In this document: in pieces, positions 5,213 through 6,149 of the stretch
Position numbering within the stretch: position 1 is the stretch's first letter
Layout: every line of letters begins with the position of its first letter
Assembly: GCA_050245975.1 (NCBI GenBank)
Contig: JBFWWW010000206.1
Span: 1 to 6,149 of the forward strand
DNA: 6,149 nt
DNA from: JBFWWW01 sp050245975
GTDB lineage: Bacteria > Pseudomonadota > Alphaproteobacteria > Rhizobiales > Hyphomicrobiaceae
Reading direction: 5' to 3'
Position numbers and translations under genes: made by a program
Notes under the pieces: model-generated
The model's database searches: none
Told to the model about the DNA's origin: nothing
Seen by the model: only the letters and a program-made list of their open reading frames with translations

Positions 5213-6149
5213 TCATGAGCGTGTGGAAGCTGTCGCAGCCGCCGTCCGCAACGCAGCAAGCGCGCGAACGGGATCGCGGGCAAGTCCGGTCGCAATCGCC
5301 CGCGCACCGGGCCATGACCGTCCCATCCCAAGGAGAGCCCGGCCGGCCTGGCACAGCAGCGGCGTGCGCAACCGCCGCGACCGGAAAAAGGTTCCTGCCC
5401 GCAGATGCTCCGCCGCCCAGACGAGATCGTCGGCCGTGGCACCGGTACGTCCGGTCTGCACCACGTCCAGGATGCGGAAGAAACGGACCAGATCGGCAAC
5501 ATCGGGCGGGACGGCACCGCCCCCCCAGGGGAGCGGTGCATGCCAGTCGATGGGCTCCGTGAGGTCCCCCGTGGGATCGGGCAAACCTTCGCGCCGATGC
5601 TCCGCCATCGTCACGGCCAGCAGCGTGCTGAACCGCTGGCGCAATGCCGTGGCGCGGGAAACCTGCCCGCCGTGGCGGCGATAGTCGAGAACGACACGAT
5701 CGACCACCGCCAGCGCGGTGCGCTCCGATACCCTGAGCCAGAGGTCGAGGTCTTCTGCGCTCTGATAGGCGGGTCGGTAACCACCGACACCAGTCAGTAC
5801 ATCGCGCCGCCCCATGACAGTGGGGTGAGCAACGACCGAATGGCCGCTCAGAAGTGCGACAACGATGGCATCCGAGGCGGTGGGAAAGGTCGTGCCCGCG
5901 CCGAGCGGGAGTCCTTCGCCGTCGATGCTTGCCATCTGGCCACCGACAACGCCGACATCGGGATTGTCACGCAGGAACGCCACCTGCAGAGCGAACCGGT
6001 CCGGCCGGGAGATATCGTCGGCATCCATGCGCGCAACCAACGGTGCGCGAGCCGCCGCCAGGCCGGCATTGAGCGCGCCGACAAGGCCGCGCCGACCGTC
6101 GCGTAATACGCGCACGCGCTTGTCCGCGCTCACGGCGCGCGCAAGGACA
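5213..6149 (-). CDS. Family 2 glycosyltransferase (GT-A fold), 5' end cut by window edge
   Basis: Inverting glycosyltransferase, predicted to act at the cytoplasmic membrane face on a surface glycan. 311 residues are visible and the frame stays open to the edge. A GTG at 6133 is not the start, because homology-like sequence (VLARAVSADKRVRVL) continues upstream and the nucleotide-binding N-terminus of about 60 residues (the usual 'PVYN' and 'VDDGSTD' region) must lie outside. Counting from the first visible codon, the Asp-rich donor and metal motif MDADD is at 41-45, followed by 'ISRPDRFALQVAFLR'. 'VVGGQMASID' (67-76), 'VAHPTVMGRRDVL' (106-118) and the catalytic-base motif SAEDLDLWLR (130-139) follow. 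The C-terminal third is Arg/Ala-rich and unlike any family I recognise. No transmembrane helix is obvious. It probably belongs to the same operon as the carbamoyltransferase, although a 103-nt gap separates them. The sugar donor is unknown. Confidence 0.92.
   Translation of the reverse strand, partial: VLARAVSADKRVRVLRDGRRGLVGALNAGLAAARAPLVARMDADDISRPDRFALQVAFLRDNPDVGVVGGQMASIDGEGLPLGAGTTFPTASDAIVVALLSGHSVVAHPTVMGRRDVLTGVGGYRPAYQSAEDLDLWLRVSERTALAVVDRVVLDYRRHGGQVSRATALRQRFSTLLAVTMAEHRREGLPDPTGDLTEPIDWHAPLPWGGGAVPPDVADLVRFFRILDVVQTGRTGATADDLVWAAEHLRAGTFFRSRRLRTPLLCQAGRALLGMGRSWPGARAIATGLARDPVRALAALRTAAATASTRS

Overview
The window is GC-rich chromosomal DNA, most likely from an alphaproteobacterium. 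This is judged from the gene content (a DUF2244 membrane protein divergent from nth, and a serine/alanine-glyoxylate aminotransferase) and the strong G/C preference at third codon positions. Genus cannot be named from the sequence alone. Six protein genes are supported, two of them cut by the window edges. I see no rRNA, tRNA, CRISPR array, insertion sequence or phage gene.

Left part (1-2321), housekeeping. A truncated DUF2244 membrane-protein gene runs leftward off the window. A 79-nt divergent intergenic region holds a 13-bp tandem duplication. It separates this gene from nth, a complete endonuclease III with all catalytic and iron-sulfur residues. After a 98-nt gap that carries a nested inverted repeat, a complete PLP-dependent class V aminotransferase of the serine/alanine-glyoxylate type follows on the same strand.

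Right part (2294-6149), glycan synthesis on the minus strand. Read in transcription order, it holds a family 2 glycosyltransferase (5' end outside the window), a NodU/TobZ-type O-carbamoyltransferase with a TTG start, and a family 4 glycosyltransferase whose ATG overlaps the carbamoyltransferase stop (ATGA). These probably form the distal end of a larger surface-polysaccharide or glycolipid operon. The glycosyltransferases would add sugars, and the carbamoyltransferase would place a carbamoyl group on a hydroxyl of one of them. The actual glycan is not determinable here.

The two blocks meet tail to tail, and the coding regions of the aminotransferase and the last glycosyltransferase overlap by 28 bp, so there is no intergenic terminator space. 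The most notable points are the glycosyltransferase-carbamoyltransferase-glycosyltransferase cassette, the inverted repeat just upstream of the aminotransferase ribosome binding site, and the overlapping convergent gene ends. I did not find evidence of a wholly new system; the families are all known, and any novelty would lie in the carbamoylated glycan and in the regulatory structures.
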